Below, piece by piece: positions 27,871 through 37,236 of a stretch of DNA of 64,000 nt (position 1 is the stretch's first letter; every line of letters starts with the position of its first letter). Source of the DNA: Thioalkalivibrio sp. (GTDB lineage Bacteria > Pseudomonadota > Gammaproteobacteria > Ectothiorhodospirales > Ectothiorhodospiraceae); NCBI GenBank assembly GCA_011389655.1, contig JAABTX010000003.1, forward strand, positions 1-64,000, given 5' to 3'. A model generated the notes under the pieces. That model saw only the letters and a program-made list of their open reading frames with translations, was not told where the DNA came from and did no database searches. The position numbers and the translations under genes were made by a program.

Positions 27871-27923
27871 GCTTTATCAGTCCCTTCATCATTCCCACGC
27901 GACTGTCCCGGCCGCCCCCGACC

Positions 27924-28613
27924 TCAGTTCTGCCTGGAGAACCGGTAGCCGGCACCGCGGATCGTCTGGACGAGGGTGTCGTGACCGGACTCCGCGAGGG
28001 CCAGCCGGAGTCGGCGAATGTGCACATCGACCGTTCGCTCTTCCACGTAGACGTTGGTGCCCCATACATTATCGAGCAACTGGCCACGGGAGAATACCCG
28101 GTCCTCGTGGGTCATGAAGAAATGCAGGAGACGGTATTCCGTCGGCCCCATCTCCACGGTTCTGCCGCTTGCGCTCACGCGGTGACTGACCGGGTCCAGC
28201 CGCAGGCCCGCCACCTCGACCGGTTCATCGCTGCTGGTCGGCGTGGTGCGTCTGAGCACCGCGCGGATCCGGGCGATCAGTTCGCGCGGGGAGAACGGCT
28301 TGGTCACGTAGTCGTCGGCCCCGACGTCGAGGCCGCGGACCCGGTCCTCCTCCTCGCCCCGGGCCGTCAGCATGATGATCGGCAGCTCCCGCGTGTGCGG
28401 GGCCTCCTTCAGGGTGCGGGCCCACTCGACGCCGCTGACATCCGGCAGCATCCAGTCGAGCAGGACCAGGTCGGGCTCGCGTACCAGCATCGACTCGCGG
28501 GCCTGCCGCACATCGGCCGCCTCGGAGACGGTGAAGCCGGCCTTTTGAAGCGGCAGGGCGAGCACCTCGCGAACCGCCGCGTCATCCTCGACCAGGAGGA
28601 TATGAAGGCTCAT
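27924..28613 (-). CDS. phoB: Phosphate regulon response regulator PhoB
   Basis: Receiver domain ([12 protein letters not shown]) plus winged helix ([32 protein letters not shown]). Confidence 0.95.
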   Translation of the reverse strand: MSLHILLVEDDAAVREVLALPLQKAGFTVSEAADVRQARESMLVREPDLVLLDWMLPDVSGVEWARTLKEAPHTRELPIIMLTARGEEEDRVRGLDVGADDYVTKPFSPRELIARIRAVLRRTTPTSSDEPVEVAGLRLDPVSHRVSASGRTVEMGPTEYRLLHFFMTHEDRVFSRGQLLDNVWGTNVYVEERTVDVHIRRLRLALAESGHDTLVQTIRGAGYRFSRQN

Positions 28614-28647
28614 CAGGGGTTTCCGCTCGTGTCATTGCCGGTATTAG

Positions 28648-28676
28648 ATAACAGCGATGTTACATGGATTTGACAG
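28648..28676 (-). promoter_or_regulatory. Pho box upstream of phoB
   Basis: Minus strand CTGTCAA-ATCC-ATGTAAC-ATCG-CTGTTAT, exact 11-bp phase. Confidence 0.8.
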
Positions 28677-28912
28677 TCTGTCTGTCGGTTACGTGCGTGG
28701 CGTGTCATTTCCCCGTGGCTGGGGCTAGACTTTCGGAGTGCGGTTCCGCATGTGCGACCGGTGTCCATTGACGCTGGGTGCGCATGCCGCAGGGTCGGTC
28801 CGGATCTGTTGCCCGCGTTGCCCCCCGACACCGGGCCTTTGCGGGAAGCAGCCAGCCTGATCGATAAGGGGCGCGATACCGCCCGGATCATCTAGTGGAG
28901 GAGAGACCAGAA

Positions 28913-30031
28913 ATGAGCATGAAGCGTCGTGATTTCCTGAAATTCGGTCCCGCCGCGGCTGCCGGAGCCGGTATCGCCGCCGCCCCGGCGATCCTCAAGG
29001 CACAGGAGCGATTCAACTGGCGCATGACCACGACCTGGCCCTCCGGCCTGCCGTTCTTCCAGACCGGCCCCGGGAGCGCGACGGACTTCGCCAGACGGGT
29101 GGAGGAGATGTCCGACGGCCGCATCAGCATCCGCGTGTACGCGGCGAACGAGCTGGTGCCCGCGTTCGAGGGCTTCGACGCCGCCTCGGCGGGCAGGCAG
29201 GTACAGCTGAATCACGGCTGCGCCTACTACTGGGCGGGCAAGTCCTTCGCCGCGCAGTACTTCACCACGGTACCCTTCGGCATGACCTTCCAGGGCCACA
29301 ACGCCTGGCTGAACGAGGGGGGCGGCTACGAGCTCTACGAGGAGGTCTACGAGCCCTTCGACCTGGTGCCACTGGTGGTCGGATGCACCGGTGTCCAGCC
29401 TGTCGGCTGGTTCCGCGAGCCGGTGGAGGGCCTGAGTGACTTCAACGGACTGAACATCCGGATGCCCGGTCTTGCCGGGGACATCTACAATGCGATCGGC
29501 GCGAACGCGCGGCTCCTGCCGGGCGGCGAGCTGTTCGCCGCGCTGGAGCGCGGCGCGATCGACGCCGCCGAGTGGGTGGGCCCCTACTCCGACCGCGCGC
29601 TGGGCCTGCACAACGCCGCGAAGCACTACTACTCCTCGGGCTGGCACGAGCCCGCAACCAGCACGGAGGTGGTCGTCAACCGCCGCGCCTGGGATTCGCT
29701 GCCGAAGGACCTGCAGGCGATCATGCGCAACGCGGCCGCGGCCTGCAACATCACCTCGCACGTGTGGCTGGAGGCCCGCAATGCCGACGCGCTGGACGAC
29801 CTGATCAACAACCACGGGGTCGACTTCGGCCCGCTGCCGGACGACGTGATCGAGGCCCTGCTCGAGGCTACAAAGGACATCCTCAGCGAGAACGCGGCGA
29901 AGGATCCCCTGATCCGCCGGGTCCACGAGAGCTACTTCCGGTTCAAGGCCCGTCACGACCGCTGGCAGCAGAACTCCGAGACCGCCTTCCAGACCCAGAT
30001 CCGGGATCTGGGGCGGGCGATCCTGAGCTGA
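28913..30031 (+). CDS. TRAP transporter substrate-binding protein (DctP family, Tat-type signal)
   Basis: MSMKRRDFLKFGPAAAAGAG; NWRMTTTWPSGLPFFQTGPGSATDFARRVEEMSDGRISIRVYAANELVP. Confidence 0.93.
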   Translation: MSMKRRDFLKFGPAAAAGAGIAAAPAILKAQERFNWRMTTTWPSGLPFFQTGPGSATDFARRVEEMSDGRISIRVYAANELVPAFEGFDAASAGRQVQLNHGCAYYWAGKSFAAQYFTTVPFGMTFQGHNAWLNEGGGYELYEEVYEPFDLVPLVVGCTGVQPVGWFREPVEGLSDFNGLNIRMPGLAGDIYNAIGANARLLPGGELFAALERGAIDAAEWVGPYSDRALGLHNAAKHYYSSGWHEPATSTEVVVNRRAWDSLPKDLQAIMRNAAAACNITSHVWLEARNADALDDLINNHGVDFGPLPDDVIEALLEATKDILSENAAKDPLIRRVHESYFRFKARHDRWQQNSETAFQTQIRDLGRAILS

Positions 30032-30067
30032 GGACCGCAGGTCAGGGGGGTTTGGGGACCGGAGACC

Positions 30068-30093
30068 GGGGACAGATTTGCAAATCTGTCCCC
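30068..30093. repeat. Dispersed palindrome GGGGACAGATTTGCAAATCTGTCCCC
   Basis: Perfect 26-bp palindrome. Confidence 0.95.
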
Positions 30094-30132
30094 GGCAGCG
30101 CTGAGTGCCACGAGAGTCAACGTGAAGATTGA

Positions 30133-30211
30133 GCCACGGAAGAGCACGGACATCACGGAAAAGCAGGGGGACTCGAGGTCGTTTCCGTGTGTTTCCGTGT
30201 TCTTCCGTGGC
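30133..30211. repeat. Inverted repeat element GCCACGGAAGAGCACGGA...TTCCGTGTTCTTCCGTGGC
   Basis: About 19-bp near-perfect inverted ends within the TRAP operon. Confidence 0.85.
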
Positions 30212-30246
30212 GCGCTTTTCCATTTTCAGAGGTCGCGCGTATCACC

Positions 30247-30795
30247 ATGATCGTCAGGATGGTGCTGAGGCTGGAGCGATTGCTGCGCGGGCTGACCCGC
30301 TTCTCCGGCTGGGCATCGGCCATCGGCATGGTGCTGATGATCCTGCTGGTCTTCGGCAACATGTCGGCCCGCTACCTGTTCGGTACCGGCGCGGTCTGGC
30401 TGCAGGAGCTGGAGCTCTACCTGCTGGCCTTCACGGTGATGACCGGGTTCGCCTATGCGATGCGCCACAACGACCACGTGCGCATCGACGTGTTCTCCAG
30501 TCGTCTGAACCGCACCGGCAGGCTCTGGCTGGATGTGATCACCATGCTCCTGGTCGCGATCCCGGTGTCGCTCCTGATCCTGTACTACGCCTGGCCCTAC
30601 GTCTCCACCGCCTACGTACGCGGCGAGGGCTCCCCGAACGCCGGCGGCATGCCCTGGCTGTTCCTGCCGAAGGGGATGATTCTCGTCGGCTTCGCCCTGG
30701 TGCTGCTTGAGGCGCTGCGGCAACTGCTGGCGGGCAGCCGCCGCCTCTTCTTCCACTACCGGCGCCCACGCCGCGCTCCGCTTGCGGGGTCCTGA
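30247..30795 (+). CDS. TRAP transporter small permease (DctQ)
   Basis: Four-TM DctQ-like protein, GFAYAMRHNDHVRIDVF, between DctP and DctM. Confidence 0.9.
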   Translation: MIVRMVLRLERLLRGLTRFSGWASAIGMVLMILLVFGNMSARYLFGTGAVWLQELELYLLAFTVMTGFAYAMRHNDHVRIDVFSSRLNRTGRLWLDVITMLLVAIPVSLLILYYAWPYVSTAYVRGEGSPNAGGMPWLFLPKGMILVGFALVLLEALRQLLAGSRRLFFHYRRPRRAPLAGS

Positions 30796-30798
30796 TCC

Positions 30799-32124
30799 GT
30801 GCCACTCGAATACTTCGCCCTGATGATGGTGATCGCGTTCTTCGTGCTGGTGCTCACGGGCATGCCCGTCGCCTTCGCGATCGCTGCGGTGGGCTTCCTG
30901 TTCGGTTTCATCGGCTTCGACGGCTGGCTGTTCGAACTGTTGCCTTCCCGCATCTACGGCACCATCAGCAACTACACCCTGCTGGCGATCCCGCTGTTTG
31001 TGTTCATGGGCGTGATGCTGGACAAGACCCGGGTCGCGGAACGGATGCTGGAGGTGATCGGCTATGTCAGCGGGGCCCTGCCCGGGGGCATGGCGCTCGC
31101 GGTGATCGCCGTCGGGGTGCTGCTCGGCGCCGCCACCGGGATCGTCGGCGCGGCCATCGTCACGCTGACGCTGATCGCCTTGCCCACGCTGCTGCGGCGC
31201 GGCTACAAGCGCACGGTTGCCTGCGGCACGATCTGCGCCTCGGGCACCCTGGGACAGATCATCCCGCCGAGCCTGGTGCTGCTGGTGCTGGCCGACACCA
31301 TGAATCTCTCCGTCGGCAGCCTGTTCGCGGCCGCGCTGGTTCCCGGCCTGATGCTGGCCGGCCTGTACGTGCTGTATCTGCTCACGCTGGCATGGTTCTA
31401 CAGCGCTGACGTGCCCGCGATCGATGCCATCGAGCGCGCACGGATGAGCAAGGCCCAGATCGTGAAGGACCTGTTCACCGCGGTACTGCCTCCCGCCCTC
31501 CTGGTCTTCGCGGTACTCGGATCGATCATCGCCGGGATCGCGGCCCCCACCGAGGCCGCCGCCGTCGGTGCGGTCGGCGCGGTGGTGGTGGCGGCCATCA
31601 TGCGCCGGCTCGGCTGGACCGTGTTCCGGGAGGCGGTGCTCTCCAGCGTGCGCATCACCGCGATGGTCTTCTTCGTGCTGATCGCCTCGCAGGTCTTCGC
31701 GCTGGCCTTTCGCGGGCTCGACGGCGAGTTCCTGATCGAGGCCATGTTCAACTGGGTGCCCGGCGGCGCCTATGGCACGCTGGTGTTCATGCTGCTGCTG
31801 ATCTTCCTGCTCGGCTTCTTTCTCGAATGGATCCAGATCACCTACATCGCGGTCCCGCTGTTCCTGCCCTTCCTCGCCGGGTACCCGGAGTTCTCCCTGG
31901 TCTGGATCGCGATACTGATTGCGATGAACCTCCAGACCTCCTTCCTCACCCCGCCCTTCGGCTGGTCCCTGATCTTCATGAAGGGCGTCGCGCCACCGGA
32001 GATCCGCACCGCCGAGATCTACCGTGGGGCGATACCCTTCGTGATCATCCAGGTGATCGCACTGGCCCTGCTGATCCTCTTCCCCGGAATCGCGTTATGG
32101 CTGCCGGAGGCCATCGGCTGGTAG
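30799..32124 (+). CDS. TRAP transporter large permease (DctM)
   Basis: Multi-TM; GTICASGTLGQIIPPSLVLLVLAD, TEAAAVGAVGA, NLQTSFLTPPFGWSLIFMKGVAP. Confidence 0.93.
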   Translation: MPLEYFALMMVIAFFVLVLTGMPVAFAIAAVGFLFGFIGFDGWLFELLPSRIYGTISNYTLLAIPLFVFMGVMLDKTRVAERMLEVIGYVSGALPGGMALAVIAVGVLLGAATGIVGAAIVTLTLIALPTLLRRGYKRTVACGTICASGTLGQIIPPSLVLLVLADTMNLSVGSLFAAALVPGLMLAGLYVLYLLTLAWFYSADVPAIDAIERARMSKAQIVKDLFTAVLPPALLVFAVLGSIIAGIAAPTEAAAVGAVGAVVVAAIMRRLGWTVFREAVLSSVRITAMVFFVLIASQVFALAFRGLDGEFLIEAMFNWVPGGAYGTLVFMLLLIFLLGFFLEWIQITYIAVPLFLPFLAGYPEFSLVWIAILIAMNLQTSFLTPPFGWSLIFMKGVAPPEIRTAEIYRGAIPFVIIQVIALALLILFPGIALWLPEAIGW

Positions 32125-32176
32125 GGCCCTGCGTGCAAGCCATGGCAGTCAGGAAGGACGCACAGGAAGGACGCAT

Positions 32177-32202
32177 AAAAAAACGGGCGCGGATGCGCCC
32201 GT
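32177..32202 (-). terminator. Rho-independent terminator of porin gene
   Basis: Minus strand ACGGGCGC-ATCC-GCGCCCGT-TTTTTT. Confidence 0.85.
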
Positions 32203-32265
32203 AAGACACCGATGCGAAGTCCTGGGAGACTTGTTGCGTTCGGTGAGGAGGAATCTCCCGGAGGT

Positions 32266-33285
32266 CTAGAAGTCGTAGCGGATCCCCAGCTGCAGCGCTG
32301 TTGCGGTCTCGCCCGTCGCATCGCCCTCGCCGGGACCGCCGCCCTGAGTCCAAGGCGTCAGCGCCGAGTTGTCGTCATTGTCCATCGAACCCAGGTTGAC
32401 ACGGATGCGCAGATCCTTGTCGATCCGACGCTCGATTCCAACGGCGAACAGGGTCGCGTCGGAATCGTCCGCATCGGAATCCAGAACAAAGCCCTGACCG
32501 CGGACATACCAGTTCGGAGCGAACTGGTATTGGGCGGCGACACCGTAGGCATCGGCCTCGTCACCTTCGGGGGCCTCCGTATTCTGATACAGGGCACCGA
32601 TCTCGAGGGTCGGGGTGAGCTTGTATGCCAGCGCCAGACGCACGGCATCGACATCCTCGGTTGCCTCGTTGTTCTGCTGCTCATAGGCGACGGCCCCGGT
32701 GAAGCCACCCTGCTTGAAGTTGAGCGCGGTGCTGAACCCATCGTCCGCGTCAGCACGCGTGTCCTGCTGACCACGATCGGTGGAATACTGCACGTCCCAG
32801 GTCACCCCAGCGAAGCTCGGCGTGCGGTAGTGGATGCTGTTGCGAAACCGCTGGTCAAATTTCCCGTGCCGGTCGGTCCGCAGGATGTTGCGGATGTCGC
32901 CGACCTGATCGCCGAAGTAGTTGACCGCCCCGCGGGCCCGCTTGAAGGGCGTGTCGAATCGACCGACGCGCAACATGCCCCAGTCGGAACCCTTGAAGCC
33001 GACGAAGGTATCCCGGGTGGTAAAGGTCTCGCCTTCGCTGGAATCGAAGTCGATCTGCTGCTCGACCTGAAAGATGCCCACGAGCTGGTCGCTCCACTCG
33101 CGCTCGCCCTTGAAGCCGAGGCGGCTGGATCGGCTCACGAGGTCGAGCTCGCTGAAGTCGTTGCCGTCATCGAGGAAGTCGGCGGAGACGTTGGCGCGGC
33201 CGTAGATGGTCCAGTCGGCGGCGACGAGGGTGGGGATGGTCAGGCCTGCGGCCATCATCCCGATCAGGATCTTCTTGCGGTTCAT
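32266..33285 (-). CDS. Gram-negative porin (OmpC/Porin_4-like)
   Basis: MNRKKILIGMMAAGLTIPTLVAADWTIYGRANVSADF...; terminal aromatic LGIRYDF. Confidence 0.88.
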   Translation of the reverse strand: MNRKKILIGMMAAGLTIPTLVAADWTIYGRANVSADFLDDGNDFSELDLVSRSSRLGFKGEREWSDQLVGIFQVEQQIDFDSSEGETFTTRDTFVGFKGSDWGMLRVGRFDTPFKRARGAVNYFGDQVGDIRNILRTDRHGKFDQRFRNSIHYRTPSFAGVTWDVQYSTDRGQQDTRADADDGFSTALNFKQGGFTGAVAYEQQNNEATEDVDAVRLALAYKLTPTLEIGALYQNTEAPEGDEADAYGVAAQYQFAPNWYVRGQGFVLDSDADDSDATLFAVGIERRIDKDLRIRVNLGSMDNDDNSALTPWTQGGGPGEGDATGETATALQLGIRYDF

Positions 33286-33366
33286 TCTCGATTCTCCAGT
33301 CTGCACGTGGTCGGGCGGAAACCCATCGATGTGTGTCACATCGGGCACAGAGACTGGAGGAGAGAC

Positions 33367-33395
33367 GTTACGGCTAGGTCACGTTTGGATGAACT
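33367..33395 (-). promoter_or_regulatory. Candidate (weak) Pho box upstream of porin
   Basis: Minus strand AGTTCAT-CCAA-ACGTGAC-CTAG-CCGTAAC, 11-bp phased, degenerate. Confidence 0.35.
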
Positions 33396-33499
33396 TTTGA
33401 TTAAAATACAACACTTGTTGTAAAAAAGAAACGCGAAATCGGGGGTTGCACGCGCGCCATTGCGCATAGGCGCCACCCGAGACGATGAAATGAGGGCGT

Positions 33500-33582
33500 A
33501 GGGTGGGCAAGACGAAGTGTGCCCACCAGCCACCGACACGGCCAGAATGGTGGGCCCGCTGCGCTTGGCCCACCCTACGGCA
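33500..33582. repeat. Dispersed inverted repeat (TAGGGTGGGCAAGACGAAGTGTGCCCACC ... GGTGGGCCCGCTGCGCTTGGCCCACCCTA)
   Basis: Inverted arms; related single arm at about 57181-57211. Confidence 0.75.
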
Positions 33583-33604
33583 CGCTGCCGGCGAAACGCT
33601 GGCG

Positions 33605-34594
33605 TCAGGGGTCCTCCGCGCGGCAGAAGCTGCCGCGGAAACCGGCACGCACGGTCATCGCCAGGAACAGAAGAACCAGCACCGCCACGCACAACAGCAG
33701 CGCGAGCCCGGTCCAGAAATAGAACCGGACACCGGAGAGATGCGCCATCTCGATCAGCGCGATGCTCATCGCGGCCAGCGGGAAGGTGTAGGACCAGGCC
33801 GCCAGCGAAAACGGAATCTGCGCCTGACCACGGATGCGCGTGAACAGCAGGATGGTCAGGAACAGCGCGATGAAGAACAGGATGCGCGCGAAGGAATCCA
33901 GCTCGCCGGTGAGATCCACGTAGGCGATGAAGCCCACTGCGGGCGGCGCGATCAGGATGAACAGGGTCGGAATCACCCGCACCGGCAGCGGCTCGTGGAA
34001 CAGGATCCGGTAGAACACGATGGTCATCAGCATGGCCCAGAACAGCAGGCCGGCACTGAAGAAGAACCAGCCGATCTCCCCAAAGCCGAAGGCGACGGCC
34101 GGTATCGCGACCAGCACGTTCCCGACTGCGGGAATGAACCAGGCCGGATTCACCTGAGTGATCGCGAAGCGCGCGTGGTGCATCCAGAAATTCACGACCA
34201 GGATGGTCACGATCAGGTGAAAGCTCGCTCCGAGCGCGAAGACCCCCTTCGCCGGCAGCGGCTCGTGCGGCTGCAGCACCATGCTCATCAGCACGATCGA
34301 GATCGAGATCGCGGCCAGGTAGTTCAGCCGCACCGGGTGGCGCAGGTCGATGATCGTCTCCGCCGGGTAACGGATCGCCTTGAAGATGAACAGCACCGCG
34401 AGCAGGAAGAAGACCATCCACGCGAACATCAGCACCGGCTCGCCAAGCCATGCCGGAGCCCCGTACTCGCCCCAGGTGCGCAGCCCCAGGCCGAGGCCGG
34501 CGATTCCCATCACCATCGCGAAGATCGACAGCGGAAAGTGTTCCACGCAGTCGCGAAAAGAGCGGCCCATCTCTTGCTCATCCAGTTCGAACAT
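33605..34594 (-). CDS. TDT/SLAC1 (TehA-like) family transporter
   Basis: Ten-TM hydrophobic protein, FPLSIFAMVMGIAGLGLGLRTW, WSYTFPLAAMSIALIEMAH. Confidence 0.8.
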   Translation of the reverse strand: MFELDEQEMGRSFRDCVEHFPLSIFAMVMGIAGLGLGLRTWGEYGAPAWLGEPVLMFAWMVFFLLAVLFIFKAIRYPAETIIDLRHPVRLNYLAAISISIVLMSMVLQPHEPLPAKGVFALGASFHLIVTILVVNFWMHHARFAITQVNPAWFIPAVGNVLVAIPAVAFGFGEIGWFFFSAGLLFWAMLMTIVFYRILFHEPLPVRVIPTLFILIAPPAVGFIAYVDLTGELDSFARILFFIALFLTILLFTRIRGQAQIPFSLAAWSYTFPLAAMSIALIEMAHLSGVRFYFWTGLALLLCVAVLVLLFLAMTVRAGFRGSFCRAEDP

Positions 34595-35197
34595 CGGTGA
34601 CGTGTAAAGGCTGTGCCATACCATGGGCACAAGCCGCGGATCCGCCGCTGATCCGCGAAACCCGTGTGATCCGCCGCGTCCGGTCATTGGTCATCGGGTC
34701 GTCGGCAGGATCATGCTCCGGCGCAAGGATAACTCAGCAGCGGGTCGGGAGGGAGCCGATCTGCCCCAGTCACGGACAGCCGATGCAGCGGACGCGAAGG
34801 TGTATCGCGCTTGCATGAACCCGGAGTTCAGGTGGGCGTGGTGTCCCGATTCCGCAACCCGCGGCAAGTACCTATTGGCTCCCTGGCCTGCAGCACCCCG
34901 CGTCTTCGCTGCGATCGGCGGTTCCGCTGGGTGCGGGAAGGCCCGAGCCCGGCCTTCCGTTTCCGCGGAAAAGAAATCCGTCCCGGGTTTCGCCGGGTCT
35001 CGCGGTTGTGATCGGGCAATGTCGCGCGGATGAACAGTGCATTACAGGATTTCACGGCACTTCGGTGGTTCAACTCGCCCTCCGCTCCCCAAGCCGTTCC
35101 CTCGGTATGACCGTCAAATCCCCACGGGTGTAACCCGTTGCTGCAACGCCTGCCACAAAGCTGCTAACGTTCAGGGGCAAAAAATTGGAGGGAAGTC

Positions 35198-35950
35198 TTG
35201 CCATACAATCAACAGAGCATTACCTCGATCCGGCGCTGGTCCCCGAAGACCTTCAGCTTCAAGGCCACCCGGCCCGAGGGATTCCGGTTCAAGAACGGCC
35301 AGTTCGTCACCCTGGGCCTGCGCTGCGACGGCAAGCTGGTTCCGCGCGCATACTCGATCGTCTCCGACCCCGGCGAGCCGGATCTGGAATTCCTCAGCAT
35401 CCACGTGCCGGACGGGTCGCTCACCAGCCAGCTCGCGCAGGCCAGCGTGGGCGACACGATCTGGATCAACAGCAAGGTGACCGGCTCGCTCACGCTCGAA
35501 CACGTGCAGCCGGGCCGCAACCTCTACCTGCTGGCCACCGGCACGGGGATCGCACCCTTCATCTCGCTGATCCGGGGTGAGGCGCTATTCGAACGTTTCG
35601 AGACAGTGATCCTGGTGCATAGCGTGCGCACTGCCCCCGAGCTCAGCTATCGGGAGGAGATTGAGGCGCGGGCCGGTGGGCGGCTGCGTTACGTGCCGAC
35701 CGTCACTCGCGAACCGCACGAAATCACCGGGCGTGGGGCCGACCTCTTCCGCAGCGGCGAGCTCTCGCGCATGCTCGAACTGCCGGACCCGGACCCCGAA
35801 CTGGACCGCGTGATGCTCTGCGGCAACCCGCAGATGAACAAGGAGATGACGGCCTACCTGAAGGAACAGGGCTGGACCATGACGAACTACAAGGGTGTCG
35901 GCAACTTCACGGTCGAACAGGCCTTCGTCACCACGCAGTGCGACGACTGA
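35198..35950 (+). CDS. fpr: Ferredoxin--NADP reductase
   Basis: RAYSIVSDP, LLATGTGIAPFISLI, MLCGNPQMNKEMTAYLKEQGW, AFVTTQ. Confidence 0.92.
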   Translation: MPYNQQSITSIRRWSPKTFSFKATRPEGFRFKNGQFVTLGLRCDGKLVPRAYSIVSDPGEPDLEFLSIHVPDGSLTSQLAQASVGDTIWINSKVTGSLTLEHVQPGRNLYLLATGTGIAPFISLIRGEALFERFETVILVHSVRTAPELSYREEIEARAGGRLRYVPTVTREPHEITGRGADLFRSGELSRMLELPDPDPELDRVMLCGNPQMNKEMTAYLKEQGWTMTNYKGVGNFTVEQAFVTTQCDD

Positions 35951-35992
35951 GGGCATGATCCCGGACGGCGCCGGTCCGGGTGATCCACCCGC

Positions 35993-37012
35993 TCAGGATG
36001 GCAGCCCCCGCGATTTCACGCCATCCACGCTTCGGGAACTGATCTCCGCCCGGTAGAACCACTCGTTTCCCGGCAGCGCATTGGGATTGGGAAAGACGAT
36101 GAAGCCGTCCGCCGGCGAGGACACGACCGCGCCGTTCGCGCGCACGCCGATCTCCTCGCCGGCGCGGATCCGGTCAAAGCTCTGCCAGGGGCGGGAGAAG
36201 GCGTCCAGGGGATCATCGCGGTCGACCACCTCCACCAGGCGCAGGACCTCGAGGTCGTTGCGCGGCGGAGGCGGCGGCAGTCGCATCAGCTCCAGGTGGG
36301 ACAGCGTGTTCAGGATCGCCCGATACGCGACGTCCGGCGCCTCCGGGTCATCGTGCTGACCGCACTCCAGCGTGACGCCATAGCCCCCCTGGCTGCGCAT
36401 GTGCTCGGTGGTGCCGATGCCGTAGCTGGGATCCGTGCTGAGCATCTGCGCGCGCAGCGTCGCATTCGGATTGCGCAGCCGCCGCGCGACGCCGACCGCA
36501 TAGGTGTCGAGCCACCCCTCGACGATCCGCCGCGGCCCCAGCCGGCGCACCAATGCCTCCTCCTCCGGTGCCCGATGAAAGGACTCGAGACCATGATCAT
36601 TGTTCTCCGGACCGAGCATCACGAAGGGCTCTCCGGGCGTGTGAAAGGAATGCAGGTCGAGCAGCACGTCGTGGGCCGCGAGCAGCGGACAGAGGCGGTT
36701 GGCCAGCCGGTCCTCGAAGTCCTGCGGCGCATCCGTGATCCGGAAATTGCGGTTCAGGTTGCGCTCGCCCATGCGCTGAACGCGCCGGAAGGCGAGCGGA
36801 TTCGTGACCGGTACCAGGGTCAGCGTGCCCCGCAGCAGCTGCCGCTCGTCGCGTTCCAGCTCGCCGGCCAGGCGGAGAATGGCCCCGGTGCCGCAGGTCT
36901 CGTTGCCGTGCACCGCGCCGAGCACGATCAGACCCGGACCGGGCTCCAATCCGTGATAGGTGATGCTGCGCAGCGCAGTCGGCAGCTGGCTGGGGATGGG
37001 GCTGGAAGACAT
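35993..37012 (-). CDS. Succinylglutamate desuccinylase/aspartoacylase family protein
   Basis: VLGAVHGNETCGTGA, ERNLNRNF, DLHSFHTPG, GVTLECGQHDDP zinc-site motifs. Confidence 0.85.
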   Translation of the reverse strand: MSSSPIPSQLPTALRSITYHGLEPGPGLIVLGAVHGNETCGTGAILRLAGELERDERQLLRGTLTLVPVTNPLAFRRVQRMGERNLNRNFRITDAPQDFEDRLANRLCPLLAAHDVLLDLHSFHTPGEPFVMLGPENNDHGLESFHRAPEEEALVRRLGPRRIVEGWLDTYAVGVARRLRNPNATLRAQMLSTDPSYGIGTTEHMRSQGGYGVTLECGQHDDPEAPDVAYRAILNTLSHLELMRLPPPPPRNDLEVLRLVEVVDRDDPLDAFSRPWQSFDRIRAGEEIGVRANGAVVSSPADGFIVFPNPNALPGNEWFYRAEISSRSVDGVKSRGLPS

Positions 37013-37236
37013 GCAAATGCTCCGTGACCGGTTGCCGGATGCCCGTGACGCGGCCGCCCGGGGCAGAATGCGAGGACCGCCCCGGCGTCTCCCGACATGC
37101 CTCGACGCGGCACAGGCAGTACACTGCGGCTGCGCCATCCGGCCGGGGCACCCGGGGCGTCCGGGCCCGTAGAATTGTTAGTCTGTAACATTCGGCGCCC
37201 CGGCCCGAAACCAGTAGCCGGACAGGAGGCCTGCAA

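Noticed and set aside
34623-35033. 136-aa plus-strand ORF in the TDT-fpr intergenic region
   Set aside because: No protein-like hydrophobicity pattern or motif; likely non-coding intergenic sequence
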